Assembly (NCBI GenBank): GCA_011503125.2
Contig: WWBZ02000016.1
Coordinates: 1,860,001 to 1,924,000, forward strand
Length of the DNA stretch: 64,000 nucleotides
Reading direction: 5' to 3'
DNA from: Botryosphaeria dothidea
Taxonomy: Eukaryota > Ascomycota > Dothideomycetes > Botryosphaeriales > Botryosphaeriaceae
The notes under the pieces are model-generated. The model was not told the origin of the DNA. It ran no database searches and saw only the letters and a list, made by a program, of their open reading frames with translations. Position 1 is the stretch's first letter, and each line of letters starts with the position of its first letter. Position numbers and translations under genes: made by a program. Below are positions 9,252 to 21,600 of this stretch, one piece after another.

Positions 9252-11984
9252 ATGTTCAGAAATCCCCGCGAGAACGCAAATCTCCCTCCATCCAAACGAA
9301 TCGCTCCCTCCGTCGGTCGACCACCCTCGCCACTCACCCCATCCAACACCACGACGACTTCGGCCTCTCTCGCGTCCCACTCAGTGGGCGCCACCGCTCC
9401 TCCAAGCACAATGGCTACAAAGGCATTGTCTTCTCGCACATCGCGTCCATCAGCCAAGTCGAAGCCCAAGCAGACGAAACTTGACTTCAGCAAAAGCACT
9501 GGAAAAGGGAACGCATCCAAGGCCAAGACACAGCCGAATGCGAGCATTCTGAGCTTCTTCAAGAAATCAGATGATCCACAAAAGATTGAGCCTGGTCTCT
9601 TTCTGGAGAGCAGGGGTTCTGGCAGGGTCACGTCACAAGACGGCGATGCAGATCAAGCTGTCGGATGGGATGCTGAGGAGCCCTCGGGCGACGATACTTC
9701 AGACCAAGCACGCTTCAATGAAAGTGGAGGTAGCGTAAAGAAGAGAAGGATTAGTTCCGAATCTATCCAGGTCACAGATGCACGCTCTTCGCCGTCCTCT
9801 GACGCAGGCCGACTGTTGAACACTTCCAAGCGCCCATCAGGCCCGTTTCTGGATGACTCGGACAGTGAGGAAGAAGCAACTTTTCGAAAGGCACTTATGC
9901 ACTCCAAATCTCCAATCAACGAAACGGACAAACTAGAATCACCGCAGGATGCAGTTCCGTCCCACCCCACCGAAGAAGAGGTTGGTGAACAGTCCGAATA
10001 TGAGAAGCCTGGAATCCCACCACTAAAACGAGAACCTACCAGCTTTATCGGAAATGAAGGATTTGAAGAATTCGATGGCCTTGACGAATTTGATGAGTAT
10101 GAGGGCGACGAAGAATTCGGCGATGAGGAAAGAAGGTGGATGCATGAGCAAAGCAAGGCTGGACTGGAAGGTGCGGATTTTGAGCTTGACCCGAGTGACG
10201 CAGATGAAGTTGTGGTGACTGGTCTAAGAACGGAGCTTGGAGGAGGCGATGACTCGACGACATTGATCTCTGACGCGCCGGTTTGTCCAATTTGCAACAC
10301 GAGCCTCGCGGGAGTCGCCGATCAGGACGCTTCAGTACACGTGAATAACTGCCTTGATGGCAAACCAACGCCAATCCCGACGCCAGTCAAGAATGCCAAA
10401 GGACCCAAGCATGACGAGACCGCCGCCACGGTCGACGGTGCCAGGCGATTCCAACGGCCAATGAAACCAGCGAAACCCGGCCAGGCCAATCCATTCACGT
10501 TGGAAACGACAGAAGGAAGCTCTTCGTCTGCATTTACTAAGCTGATGTCTAGGCACGCAGAGGATGCTGCCTGGGCGAGCGCTGCTGCAGCGGAACATGC
10601 TTCTCGTGGTAGGCCGGCATACCAGCGAACCTGTCCTTTCTACAAAATTCTCCCGGGCTTCTCGATTTGTGTGGATGCATTCCGCTATGGTGCTGTCCAG
10701 GGCTGTGAAGCATACTTTCTCAGCCATTTTCACAGTGACCACTATATTGGCCTCACCGCAAATTGGCGTCATGGCCCCATCTACTGCAGTCATGTCACGG
10801 CGAATCTCGTCCGACAGCAATTACGCGTTGACCCCAAATGGGTTGTAGATCTCGAATGGGATGAGGAGACGGAGATTCCGGGCACAGGCGGCGTAAATGT
10901 GACGATGATTCCAGCGAACCACTGCCCCGGGAGCTCTTTATTTCTTTTTGAGAAGCCTATTGGGAAGGGTATAAATCCAGCAATGCGGCGTGTGCTCCAT
11001 TGCGGCGATTTCAGGGCATGTCGTGCGCATCTTGAACACCCTCTTCTTCGCCCAGATGTCATCGATGCTGTATCTGGCAAGTCAAGACAGCAGAAGCTTG
11101 ATGTTTGTTATCTGGACACAACATATCTCAATCCCAAGTATGCTTTTCCCAGCCAAGGAGAAGTCATCAAAGCTTGCGCCGATATGTGCGTCAGTCTCAA
11201 CAAAGTTCGAGCAGACGAGACAGATGGCTGGGAACAAATGAAGAGGGAGCGAGCTGGTAAAGGAATGATCAGTTTTGTTCAGAAACCTTCTGGACTGATC
11301 AAAGAGGAAGGTAATGAAGACGACGTCGATGCCATGAAACCATCCAAGGGTACCAAAGATCGCGGCAAGCTTTTAGTCGTTGTCGGTACTTACAGCATCG
11401 GCAAGGAACGAATGTGTTTGGGGATTGCCAAGGCCATGGGAAGCAAGATATACGCGCCACCGGGCAAAATGCGCGTATGCGTAGCACTTGAGGATCCGGA
11501 ATTGAACGAACGCCTCACTCGTGACCCTCGCGATGCCCAGGTACACATGACTCCACTCTTCGAAATCCGTGCCGAGACTCTTGATGATTATCTCAAAGAC
11601 TACCGGGACACATTCGCTCGCGCTGTCGGATTTCGCCCAACGGGTTGGAATTATCGCCCACCAAATTCACGCTTCACAGAGTCTCCACTTGTACGGACCG
11701 TGCTACACTCGAACAATTGGAAGAGCAACTTCAGTATGCGCGACCTCGTGCCGCAGCGTGGAAGCACATCACGTGCTAGCAGCTTTGGTGTACCATATAG
11801 CGAACACAGTAGCTTTAGGGAGCTGACTATGTTTTGCTGTGCGTTGAGAATTGACAAGATCATCCCGACGGTGAACGTAGGAAGTGCGAAGAGCAGGGAG
11901 AAGATGAAAGCATGGTGCGAAAAGTGGGCGCAAGAAAAGAAGAAAAGTGGACTGTTCAAGCCTGATCAAGACGACAATTGGTAG
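9252..11984 (+). CDS. PSO2: DNA interstrand crosslink repair nuclease PSO2/SNM1
   Basis: Single exon, 910 residues, ATG at 9252. Residues about 344-366 form a UBZ4-like zinc finger (CPIC...HVNNC), which in the family binds ubiquitin. From about residue 480 the metallo-beta-lactamase/beta-CASP fold begins, with HFHSDH as the metal-binding motif, then NHCPGS, LHCGDFR and LDTTYLNP. The C-terminal DRMBL region has VVGTYSIGKE and VPYSEHSSF. All are hallmarks of the Pso2/SNM1 5'-exonuclease that processes DNA interstrand crosslinks in the nucleus. The N-terminal 340 residues are hydrophilic and acidic and include KQTKLDF and SILSFFKK, which look like PCNA-interacting motifs. The length is greater than yeast Pso2 (661 aa) because of this N-terminal region. 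A downstream Met near codon 54 is an alternative start. Confidence 0.95.
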   Translation: MFRNPRENANLPPSKRIAPSVGRPPSPLTPSNTTTTSASLASHSVGATAPPSTMATKALSSRTSRPSAKSKPKQTKLDFSKSTGKGNASKAKTQPNASILSFFKKSDDPQKIEPGLFLESRGSGRVTSQDGDADQAVGWDAEEPSGDDTSDQARFNESGGSVKKRRISSESIQVTDARSSPSSDAGRLLNTSKRPSGPFLDDSDSEEEATFRKALMHSKSPINETDKLESPQDAVPSHPTEEEVGEQSEYEKPGIPPLKREPTSFIGNEGFEEFDGLDEFDEYEGDEEFGDEERRWMHEQSKAGLEGADFELDPSDADEVVVTGLRTELGGGDDSTTLISDAPVCPICNTSLAGVADQDASVHVNNCLDGKPTPIPTPVKNAKGPKHDETAATVDGARRFQRPMKPAKPGQANPFTLETTEGSSSSAFTKLMSRHAEDAAWASAAAAEHASRGRPAYQRTCPFYKILPGFSICVDAFRYGAVQGCEAYFLSHFHSDHYIGLTANWRHGPIYCSHVTANLVRQQLRVDPKWVVDLEWDEETEIPGTGGVNVTMIPANHCPGSSLFLFEKPIGKGINPAMRRVLHCGDFRACRAHLEHPLLRPDVIDAVSGKSRQQKLDVCYLDTTYLNPKYAFPSQGEVIKACADMCVSLNKVRADETDGWEQMKRERAGKGMISFVQKPSGLIKEEGNEDDVDAMKPSKGTKDRGKLLVVVGTYSIGKERMCLGIAKAMGSKIYAPPGKMRVCVALEDPELNERLTRDPRDAQVHMTPLFEIRAETLDDYLKDYRDTFARAVGFRPTGWNYRPPNSRFTESPLVRTVLHSNNWKSNFSMRDLVPQRGSTSRASSFGVPYSEHSSFRELTMFCCALRIDKIIPTVNVGSAKSREKMKAWCEKWAQEKKKSGLFKPDQDDNW

Positions 11985-14229
11985 GGCTCACCAGCACTAC
12001 GTTCACAGCGGACAGCAGATCAAACAATCCATGCTCTTACAACTCAAAGAAGCGAGACGAGCAGTCCTTCTCTGCATGGCCAGTGACGTCAACTCCAATC
12101 CGCCTTCCGACATTTAAATCCGACACTTAAAAGCGAACGCCGTCCCCTGAATCCATAGGTCAATTCTCTTATCCACAGAAACAATGTGACTCCGACGTCA
12201 GTCTTTCGGACCATCATCTTGAACCTGTTGTATTTGTGCGGCCAGTTCCGTGAGCCTGCAGTGTGAATGACTTGAAGTGCTGCAATGTCCTCGGCGAAAC
12301 AGATCTTCGTTAAGCTTCATCCGATCACCTGCTTCAAGCGGCGGCTGTGGGGTTTATGCGACGTATAAATTTGTCAGCGCCTACCACTACGGTCCAACCA
12401 GAAGAGCGAGGCAGTCGTCCCCGCCCCGGAGGTATTTCCTGCAGATCAATATGTCCTTCAAAAGAGTTGTGGATGCAGCAAGCGGCGGTTTCAGCACATG
12501 CTCGGTAGAAACGATTTTCGGAGATGGTCCGGCAATCATTTCGGCTAACACGGGATCAGGATGTCGGGCGTGGTGCAACGGTTCGGGATGACTCGAAATG
12601 AACAGGAATAAGAAAACATTCTCATGGCCTACAACAGCATAAAGAGACGAAATGGGTGGGGCTATGATCAAGATTTCTTGTGCGGGGCGAATGCCTGGTG
12701 ACGCTCGTTTCGGGCTACCTACGAGAAGAGGAGATCAGAATAAACGAGAATCCCATTGACACCCAGATCGGGTTTACTTATCGGTAGGGTCAACTGCTTG
12801 AACAATCACACGATTAATTACGCTTTCCACCCGTCCATCCCCGTAGCGAGTTTAACTCTATTGCGACGGCAACCTTCTAAGCGGGTCACCTCCAATCTCC
12901 GCTCGCTGTCGACTGTATTTAAGGCCAAGCGATCCTGCCTCGATCTCCGGCCACGGCGGTATGTTCCACGCTCGATTTTACCCTGGAATCTCGACAAATC
13001 TCCAGAAAATCCGCGACGGTCTTGGCATCCTTCCGATACCATTGTCATGTTATGAATCGCGCTTTTAGTCAAGTTCAGTTGGACAATGTGAGACCTTAAA
13101 GGCTCGTTTAGTGACCTAGAAACCATTGTAAGTTCATTCTCGTCGATCTTTCTGAATGGCCCTGGCTTCCTGGAGCGTTCCAAAATTGGGTCAGGACGAG
13201 AACACTACCTTGGTAGATATTATCTCTCTTCTGGTCTGGGATGCAATCAGACTGTTGAAGAAAATCTCAGCGGCCTACTGCAAACGCAGAGGCGCTCGGC
13301 TCCCTCTCTTTTCAAATGCGCGGTCAGGGTAGCCAAGGCAATTAAGCTAACAAGAGAAGCTTATTCAGTCGATCCGCCCGCTTAACTCTGCATTCCCAAG
13401 AGTACTTTCGCAAGCCAGTCCAGCATGCGTTTTCTGGAATACACCGATCTAATCCTGTTGGATTCGACGCAACGCCCGATCTCGCTCACGGCTTTAGCGA
13501 GTTGCCGAGTTCACCGGCCACACGTGGCAGTCATCTGCAGACCGACAGATTGCACATGCTGAAAGGCTCTTGACCGCAAAGTTGTAAAATGGCTCACACA
13601 AAAGTAGTTCGGGATCTCGCCTGTAACTTCTAAAGTAAGTACAACGTCCGCCACTACCGCTTTTTTTTTTTTGGAAGCGGAGCACACAAGACTCGACAAG
13701 CAACGTCTAAGGCGCTGGAGCGGATCCACCAAGCTTCAGCATACGACATTATGTTACTGCCAACCATGAACCCGGTCCCCTTCCCAGTAGTCTTTTACGA
13801 CGCCCCTACGGACGAGGCTGCATACCGAGCACTGCCAAGAATGCAACGGGACTTGATCGAAAAAATTGTAATTGTCTCGGACAAAGGGAGGGAGGCCCAC
13901 TTCTGAGCGGTCACGTCTGCCGAGGAGCAGCGGTTCCGCCCTACACGCTCTGCACATATGGCCAAGTGAAGCCAAGCACTCGGATCCCGGAGTCCTCTCC
14001 CATCCCGTATCACCTTCATGGACGCCGTGGATGATGCCAGCTACCCGGAGCCTTCCAGCATATAATCCACGAGCTGATCCTAGCCACTATATTAATCGTC
14101 GTCTATACCGCCCGCGGAAACCAAGCCCTGCCAACAAGATCCGTATCCACGGAAAATAGGCCGGAAGAGGAGGTGAATTTGCCAGGTCCGCTCGGCCGGT
14201 CGCCACCAAGCTTACGGAGCCGATGTGAA

Positions 14230-14259
<30 letters not shown>
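14230..14259 (+). repeat. Uninterrupted run of 30 G
   Basis: The run is seen directly. Tracts this long are unstable in replication and sequencing, so the true length may differ between isolates or be an assembly estimate. Shorter G/C tracts lie at 3230-3241 (12 G), 15910-15924 (15 C) and 19341-19355 (15 C). Confidence 0.85.
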
Positions 14260-14260
<1 letters not shown>

Positions 14261-15909
14261 ACTTCAATCCTACAGACGCGCAACTCAGCCCACTCCGGGG
14301 GAATTGGGATAACGCCGGAGAAACTGGACTTTGGATGGACCTGTGTTGCGGCGACACCCGGCATGATGTCGGCCAATGCTGGGACCTTCTTTAAAGAAGA
14401 GATCTGCAGTTTTCACCTCGCTTGCTCAACTGGGCTGAGCGCCTGCTACTGCGGACCGTCCGGCCTAGCCAGGGACTGAATCGCAACACAGCCATTAACG
14501 AGCGGAGCCCAGCGCATGCTCAGAACAGCTTCTCTTTTCGGGGCTTCCGATTCGCGGAGCCCAAAGGCTCGGGTTCATGCAGGACACCAGGGTTGCAAAT
14601 CTCAACGGCGGGTCGCATCGTCACCCAAGCAAGGTTCACGGGCCAGCCGCATCCGCATGTAGCGACGGCAGGATGTGTGATGAGCTGCAGAGACTGGGAT
14701 AACCATCAACAGAAATCGAATCCTTCCAAGGCAAGAAAAGCGAAGCACGACTCGAGCCTGAGATAACCAAACTAAGTTAAACGACTACCGACGCAAGCTT
14801 TTCACAAAGCAACCGGACACGACCAGCCCAGCAACAACTTGATACAAGCTCGGTTCCTCACACAAAATTCTCCTGGATTACACAGCCTGTCGAGTTGCTA
14901 CAGCTGGGCCCCGGCTACGTGCGGATGCACAAGGAACCGCTCAGCCCACTGAGCAGTGCAATTGATTGGAATACTGGAGCATGGCAGCTCGAGCAGCTAA
15001 TACGAGGGGAAGTTCATGTGATTTCGCTACCAACTGTCTGCATATTCGCTTGGCGTAGTCTTGAGGCTGTATCCTTACACCCGCGCTTGTTTGGCGGACA
15101 CGACCACCGAAATGTTTGAGAGCCTCCCTACGATCAGAGACGCTGTCAGGGATGAAGCTTACCACATTGGAGTAGGTCCATCCGTTCCGTACGAGGGAGT
15201 GATTTCGAACAAGGAGTTCTTCGCTTCGATGGATGCCAAACTGAGGTGGAGAGAGTGGAGTGGGATGGCGGAAGAGGCTTGAAGGCGCAAGGGGCAGCAG
15301 CCGGCGGGATGGAGCGATTCGAGGCCGCCCACGCAGAAGGTCGTTCCTCAGGTACGCTGGGAAGCTGACTCAGGAAGTGAGCAGTGGGACGCGTTCGGTC
15401 CAGGCGAGGGTCGGACCGACTGGTTGATGGCCAACCACCAGCGCCTTGCTGACTCGACAGGCGGGCGCACGAGGGCAAGGCGAAGGCCGTTTTGGCCTTG
15501 CCTCTCGGTAACTGCGGCGACTAAACAGACGGGACTGCGGGATCGGACGCCGTCGTATGCCGACCACATGCCGTGCTCAACGCCTCTGCCAACACTCGGC
15601 GATCTGCTCACGTCTTTCAGATTGCTTTGCGGCCTTATGCTGTTGTTTCGTCCGCCGCGGACGCCTCGTATCGAGCAAACGGCCAACCTTCATCCCCGGA
15701 CCAGCCGTGTGCGAGATCTGCGCAGGCTCCCGCCCACCGTGGGCCGTGCCGCTCGTTAATCATCCACAATCCTTCCGGCTACCAAGTCATGACGAGGCCT
15801 CACCATGCCATGCCTTCCCGGACCATTCCCGCTTCCCGGGCGCCTCGATAGACGGGCCAGGCCCCTCGACTGGGCTGATCGTGCGTCAAGAGCCTCGATA
15901 TCTCGCGCA

Positions 15910-15924
15910 CCCCCCCCCCCCCCC
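15910..15924 (+). repeat. Run of 15 C
   Basis: Homopolymer seen directly, about 290 bp upstream of the Zn2Cys6 regulator start. No motif around it suggests a function. Confidence 0.8.
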
Positions 15925-16210
15925 GAAGTTTACCCAACGGCCGTCACGCAGTGAAGAGTGCTCACCATTCTATGATGAAACCCGCCTCGCCTTATCTTCA
16001 GACCCCACGGTTCCACACCACAGTACAGACCCTGAAGGCTCCCGTCTCCACCATTGCCAGTAATCAGCCCAAGCCCTGCCCGTGCGTTGATGCTCCGATG
16101 TACATATCGCGCACGTCCCGTTACTCACCCGCCCTCTATTTTATGCGGACCACAACCTCTGCCCGGCTCAGTTGTTAACCAGTCTCATTTTTTCATATCC
16201 AGCTCTCACC

Positions 16211-18630
16211 ATGTTCACCACCTTTGTGGGAGTCCGTCCCCAAGAGTCGTCTCAGAGAGGAACCAGCGTGCCAGCTCCTCGTCCAAAGCGGAGCCAGGTC
16301 CATCGTGCCTGCGATTGGTGTCGTCTGAACCGCGTCAAGTGCGACAGCAGCAGGCCTTGTCATAATTGCAAGCAGATCGATCGTCGTTGTAGCAACGATG
16401 GCCTCAATGAATTCAAAAGTCTCGCCTCTGCCACGAAGTACGCTGCTACACGTCCACTGTTCTGGAACAAGACGCTGACCATCTTCAATACAGGGAAGTC
16501 GAACGTTTACGCGCCCAGATCAGGGACCTTGAGAGAAGACTCAAAGCAGCCAGTGACGGCGGCTCTCCCAGTCCTCCTTCGACGCCTGACACTCCGCGTC
16601 CACCGTTGGAGGATATGCTGGAGTACTACGAGGCCCGCACGAACACTTGGAAAGGAATCCATATTTCGGGTGGTCCGCGACATCAAGATGCCCATTATTA
16701 CGGACCTTTTTCCGTGCGTTTCTTTACCAAACAATTGGAGTCCTTTCTGGCCGACGTCGCACCACAGCAGACACTTCTCGATTTAGAGTCGACTCATGAT
16801 ACAGGCGCCATATCAGTCCCGATAGGAGGATTGGCTTGCCTTTCACTCGAGGACCAGATCAATTGCGATTACCTGATGAAGGTGCAACAAGACTATCTCC
16901 TGGACTTATTCTGGACTCATCACCATACTTCGTTCCCCATAGTTGAACAGGCTGAGTTTCGACGACATTACGACTCTCTCTGGGCCGAGTCTTCCATGGG
17001 TGTTGCATTTAGGAAGCCCTCGCCCCTTGTTGACATCGTTCTAGCGCTGTGCATACAATTTGGCGCTGCTCTGATACCACGGAACGAAAACAGCCAATCC
17101 AACCCGATGGATATCGAGGATACTCGTCTTGCAGGCCGCATATATTTCCAGCGCTGCCACGCACTACTGAATGAGAAAGGCAACGCTGCCTCTGTAGTGG
17201 CGGTTCAGTGCTATGTGTACAGCACCATTTACCTGGTCAACGCTGGTCGGATGAACAGCGCTCAGACACTACTGGCAACAGCCATCCAGACAGCCCATAT
17301 CGTCGGACTGAATCACGAACCCCCTGAAACCCTTTCCAAAGCCCAACAGGAGCTCCGCCGGCGCCTTTGGTGGTCTCTGTACATCTTGGACAGCACGACC
17401 GGTATGATTCTGGGCCGTCCGTGCCTCACGCAGTTGGCATCGGCGTCCTGCCGGCTACCCAATGACTCGGTGGAAACCGCCCGAGCTCTTGGCCCGAACT
17501 ATGTTTCACCGATGCCGAACATCACTTGGCTCAACTGTCATTCTCAGACTCTGCTACTCGTAAACACCGTACGCACGATCCACGCGGCATATTTGGACAA
17601 GAGCAGCGACATTGTAAGCCAAGTTCGGAACAGGAAGTTCATCAAGGATGGTCAAGCAAGGGAGAAGTGTGCCCGCTTTCTGGCCGACTGCACCAAGAAG
17701 CTCTCGGCCTGGGCGCAGCAGGTCCCTGACGGCCTTAAGCTACGGAGACGAGGCGGCGGTGATAGTTTCTCGACTGACCGCTCACCGCTTCAATTCGACT
17801 TCAGCATCCCAGTATGGCTGCAGCGGCAGCGTCTCGTTCTTGCGCTGCGTTACCACAACCATGCCATGGAGACTTACCGACCTTTCATTTCCCTTTCTTC
17901 GACTTCTTCTTCATCTTTTACTCCTCTGTCGGATAACAACGCTGTCGCCTGTCTGAGCCACGCCATTTCCATCACGAATATCATTCACCAAACATCTATG
18001 GAAACAGATATCCTCAACGGCCTTCACTGTGTCTTCAGGAACCAGCAGAATGCACTCTTCACCACAGTCGCCTATGCGTGCGCCTATCCGGTCAGCCCGC
18101 AAACGGCATCTGCACGAAAAGCCATCTCGACGGCGGTTGCAGTGTTTGAGCACTTCGGTCCTGGCTTCAGCTCGGCAGGGAGTGCTGCCGAACTCGCCCG
18201 CGATCTGGCTGCGAAGGTCGATTGCGTGATTGACAATTTTAGGAACGGTTTCAACCACTCCGGTCCCTCGAGGAAGTCTTCACTCGCCCCACCTCCGTCA
18301 CTATCTTCAGTCGCGTCAGACCAACAAAGCCTTGCCTCTTCTGTGTCTACGCTCGATACCAGCTCCAAGCCGAGCTCCACTATCGGCTCTCCACCCCTGG
18401 TTGAGAGCGGGCACATGGCGAGTACCGGCATAGACATGGCGTTTGAACCCGTCACATCCGGGGTAACGGGCTTCGGAGAGTCGTTGAGCTGGCCTCTTGC
18501 GATGGAACCGGCACACACTTCAGTCGAACAGCTATGGAATGCCACAGTCACTGCGGACAATTTCATGAGGGAGTTCGACTTCTCACCGGCGGGTGCCCAC
18601 GGACATCACCACCACCATACCTTCCAGTAA
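16211..18630 (+). CDS. Zn2Cys6 transcription factor with fungal_trans domain
   Basis: Two exons, 16211-16437 and 16494-18630, with a 56-bp intron (GTACGC...TACAG). Together they encode 787 residues. The binuclear zinc cluster lies at about residues 34-62 with spacing C-x2-C-x6-C-x5-C-x2-C-x6-C (RACDWCRLNRVKC...). The second exon begins with a heptad-rich EVERLRAQIRDLERRLK linker that would dimerise the factor. The middle region (FWTHHHTSFPIVE, later RRRLWWSLYILDSTTG) is the fungal_trans homology domain. The C-terminus is Ser/Pro-rich and ends in a His run (HGHHHHH). The MFTTF start and KRSQVHRACDWCR context remind me of CLR-1/ClrA-type cellulolytic regulators; this is a memory-based resemblance only. 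It acts in the nucleus; its targets are unknown. The intron is required, because without it the zinc cluster and linker are in different frames. Confidence 0.88.
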
Positions 18631-21600
18631 CCCTTTCTTTTCATTTTCGGTTGTTGTCTTTTGTCATTTGAAGCGCGGATACCTCTCGAGCGTTTTCAGT
18701 ACTGATACGGCCTATATCACGGGATTGGGGTCCATTGTGTTATGTTTCCTTGCAGACTAGTCATGAATGTTACGGTCTTAGTATACCACTCTCTCTATAC
18801 ACCCTCACAAGTTCTCATAACAATGCCTGGGAAGAGGGCTACTCAGGTCTGGTGCAGGCAGGAACCGCTCCATAGATCAACTGCTACCGAATGTAGCTAA
18901 CGAGGCATTTTAGTTGCCAAGGAATATACATGTATACGCAACACAGCCTCGATCCTTCTACGGTCTGGGCGTCCGGCCTAAGATCGTGGCCGAGTAGATG
19001 AAAAAGTGATCGTCCGCCGGCGTTACTTGGCATAAAGTCGCTCTGAATCGCACCGCTTTGCTGCAAGGATCTCGGTGAGGAGCCGAAATAATGGATCCAC
19101 TACTGCAGTACGCGACCTTGTGACACCATGGGCCACCGTCCTGCCGTTGTTACCTTATTTTCCACGCTTCAGACCACCAAATGCTTGGGCCTTTCTTGGA
19201 CTGCGGATGCTCCCGCCCGCTTGGACTGCCGCCAGCTTCCGCCGCATGCGTACTGTTGCGCTCACGCCGAGACTTTGTGGGACTGTCGACGCAGCCGACC
19301 TCCCCGCTGAGCCTCATTCATGCCGCTGCCCTTCCTATATCCCCCCCCCCCCCCCGGGTGTCTCTCGTCTCTCCCCTCTCGCACACGCACACATAACCCA
19401 GAGTTGGAGACCCAATTTTATTCCAATAATCTCCCCACCGGCGCTAACCACACCGCTAGCAGAACTCTCCGTGACAGTTCGGAACTGACCGACTACCGGC
19501 TACCGAGCTCCGCAATGCCTTCTCTCTCCTTCAGGGTCTTCTCCAGTGTGGTGTGTCAGGCTGACTGTACTCGACCGCCCCGCCAAAGCGTCGGGTAAAT
19601 CGTGATCGCACGAATGAGTAATGTGAGAAGAGGGGGTGGGTGTGTGGACGACGTAACTCAAAACGCTTTGATCCGTCTCCACACAAAGCGACAAAGGACG
19701 CCTTCGCTTTTCCACGAGGTCTTTTTTCAACCAAACGGAAAAAAAAAAGGCGCCGATCAGGCACACCGTTCCCCTCCCTGTTTTTCCATCGCCTTTACCT
19801 TCCTGCTCATCCCAGTACGAGGGTTTCCTGCTCGTTGGGAGGTGGGGAAACGCGCATCTCCATCTTCCTCCTGTGTGAAAGGAGTTTGCCGGGCGTTTGA
19901 CTCACACTAGACCTGTCTTGTTGGCCGTTTGATATCATGATCATCGGCCGCTGATTGTAACCGTTCGCCAATCGCTCTGGATTTGCACCTTGGCAAATCA
20001 GCTAAATGCTGGGGGTTTTTATTGGCGGGGCGTGTTGCTTAGCAAATGTGCGTCTGGATCTTCGGGGGGCAGCGACGGGGCCTTCCTTAGCGGTGAACGA
20101 GGCTGCTAGCATGTATCCGGAATGACCAAGCGAGTGGCGAAAGGGGAGTAAATGATGTGGGCACGTGGCGGGATTTGCGTTCGGTGGCCTTGGACCCTGG
20201 ACATGTACACATTCCGGCATGCGTGCGGTGCTTGTCCTGTTGTTTATGAAAGAGCATAGTAGTGTTGAATTGAAGCTTTTGATGCCATCTCCCGTTCGCA
20301 GACGAATCGAGTTGCCGATATTCGTGGGAATTCCCGAAGAAACAGCGGAATCGCGATCTTTGGGGATAGAGACTACAATCCCTGACTAAATCTGGGATGG
20401 AACCACCGTGGAGGAACCTATACTAAAGAGCAACATGGAGGAGTGAATCCACTGAAATAAATGAGAATGGGTTTGGTTGAATTGTACGTGAATAGAGTCT
20501 GGCCACCACATTCAACGAAGTTCATGAGCAACTATTCGGCGCCTGATAAGCGTATATACGATGATATGTGAATTTGGTTGGCCTTTTTATTTGATCGCAC
20601 CATTCTCATCCGCAATCTTCTGGCGAATATGCTGCTGGCTTTCGAACTAGGAATGCGGAAAGGTAAAGAAATGAGATCCGGGCGCAAAATGGCGCTTACG
20701 TCCGCGGGCACCGCCGCGGGCAGAAAGCCCGATGCTCCGAAGAAGACGGTGGTTGTGGCAAATCGGTGCCTTTCATGCATATGCAAGTAAGTTAACGAGT
20801 AAGTGGAATCGGACGAATAGCTCGTGTTCCACCTTGAAGCCGCAGTTGAGGGACGTGAACGGCAGTTCCATCACCCCGACTCTCCGCCGACACTAGATGC
20901 CGAGGAAGAGACTGTGGGTTGGTTGCATTCAAAGACCGAGGGTCCGGATCAATTGCCGCCATCCTTAGCATAGCCACCTGTCCGGAATTTCCGAGAGAAA
21001 GGTGGTTCGTTGATTCACATAGCTGGTTGCGATTTCTGCTCAGAGGGTGGGAGCGCAACGCTGTTGCTCTGGGACGAGCTATAGATGGAAGACCATTATC
21101 TTTACGCTCTACTCTAAGAATATGGTTGATGCGATGTTCTGTTGGTACTACCATTTGTCTACGGCTTATGAAACTGCGGGCGGGGGACTGAATTCTCACA
21201 CCCCTGATAAACGGTAATTCGGATATTGAAAACCCAGTCATCTACCCTGTTGGCAACAGGTACCGAGTGTTGATCCTCTGCCCGACTATAGCATCGCAAA
21301 CTGCAGTATCAACAAATCTTGCCATCTATTTTCAACACGAGGCGATGTGGATGCCCGATCTCGACCTACGCGAAGATTCAAGCAGATCTGGATACCTCAC
21401 GACGGTGGACTGATCTTCTCAAACGGAGCAGAAAAATGTCAGGAGAGCTAAGAGATCTTGCTAGTGTATTCATTCCGTCTCGAGGCACTGCCTCGCTCCG
21501 GCGGAAGACGCGGCAATTATCCTTGGATGTCTCAGTGTCTGCCGCGATCAAGATTGCATCCTGCAGCCCTAGGGATCGCGAGTGGAACCAAAGCGCTCCA

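Larger units (their letters stand above)
11985..16210. other. Intergenic region with homopolymer tracts, no gene seen
   Basis: This 4.2 kb has no frame with a recognisable domain. Notable items are a T run near 13661-13671, a 30-G run at 14230-14259 and a 15-C run at 15910-15924. The last few hundred bases probably include the promoter and leader of the Zn2Cys6 gene; a TATTTTAT motif lies near 16137. Confidence 0.45.
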
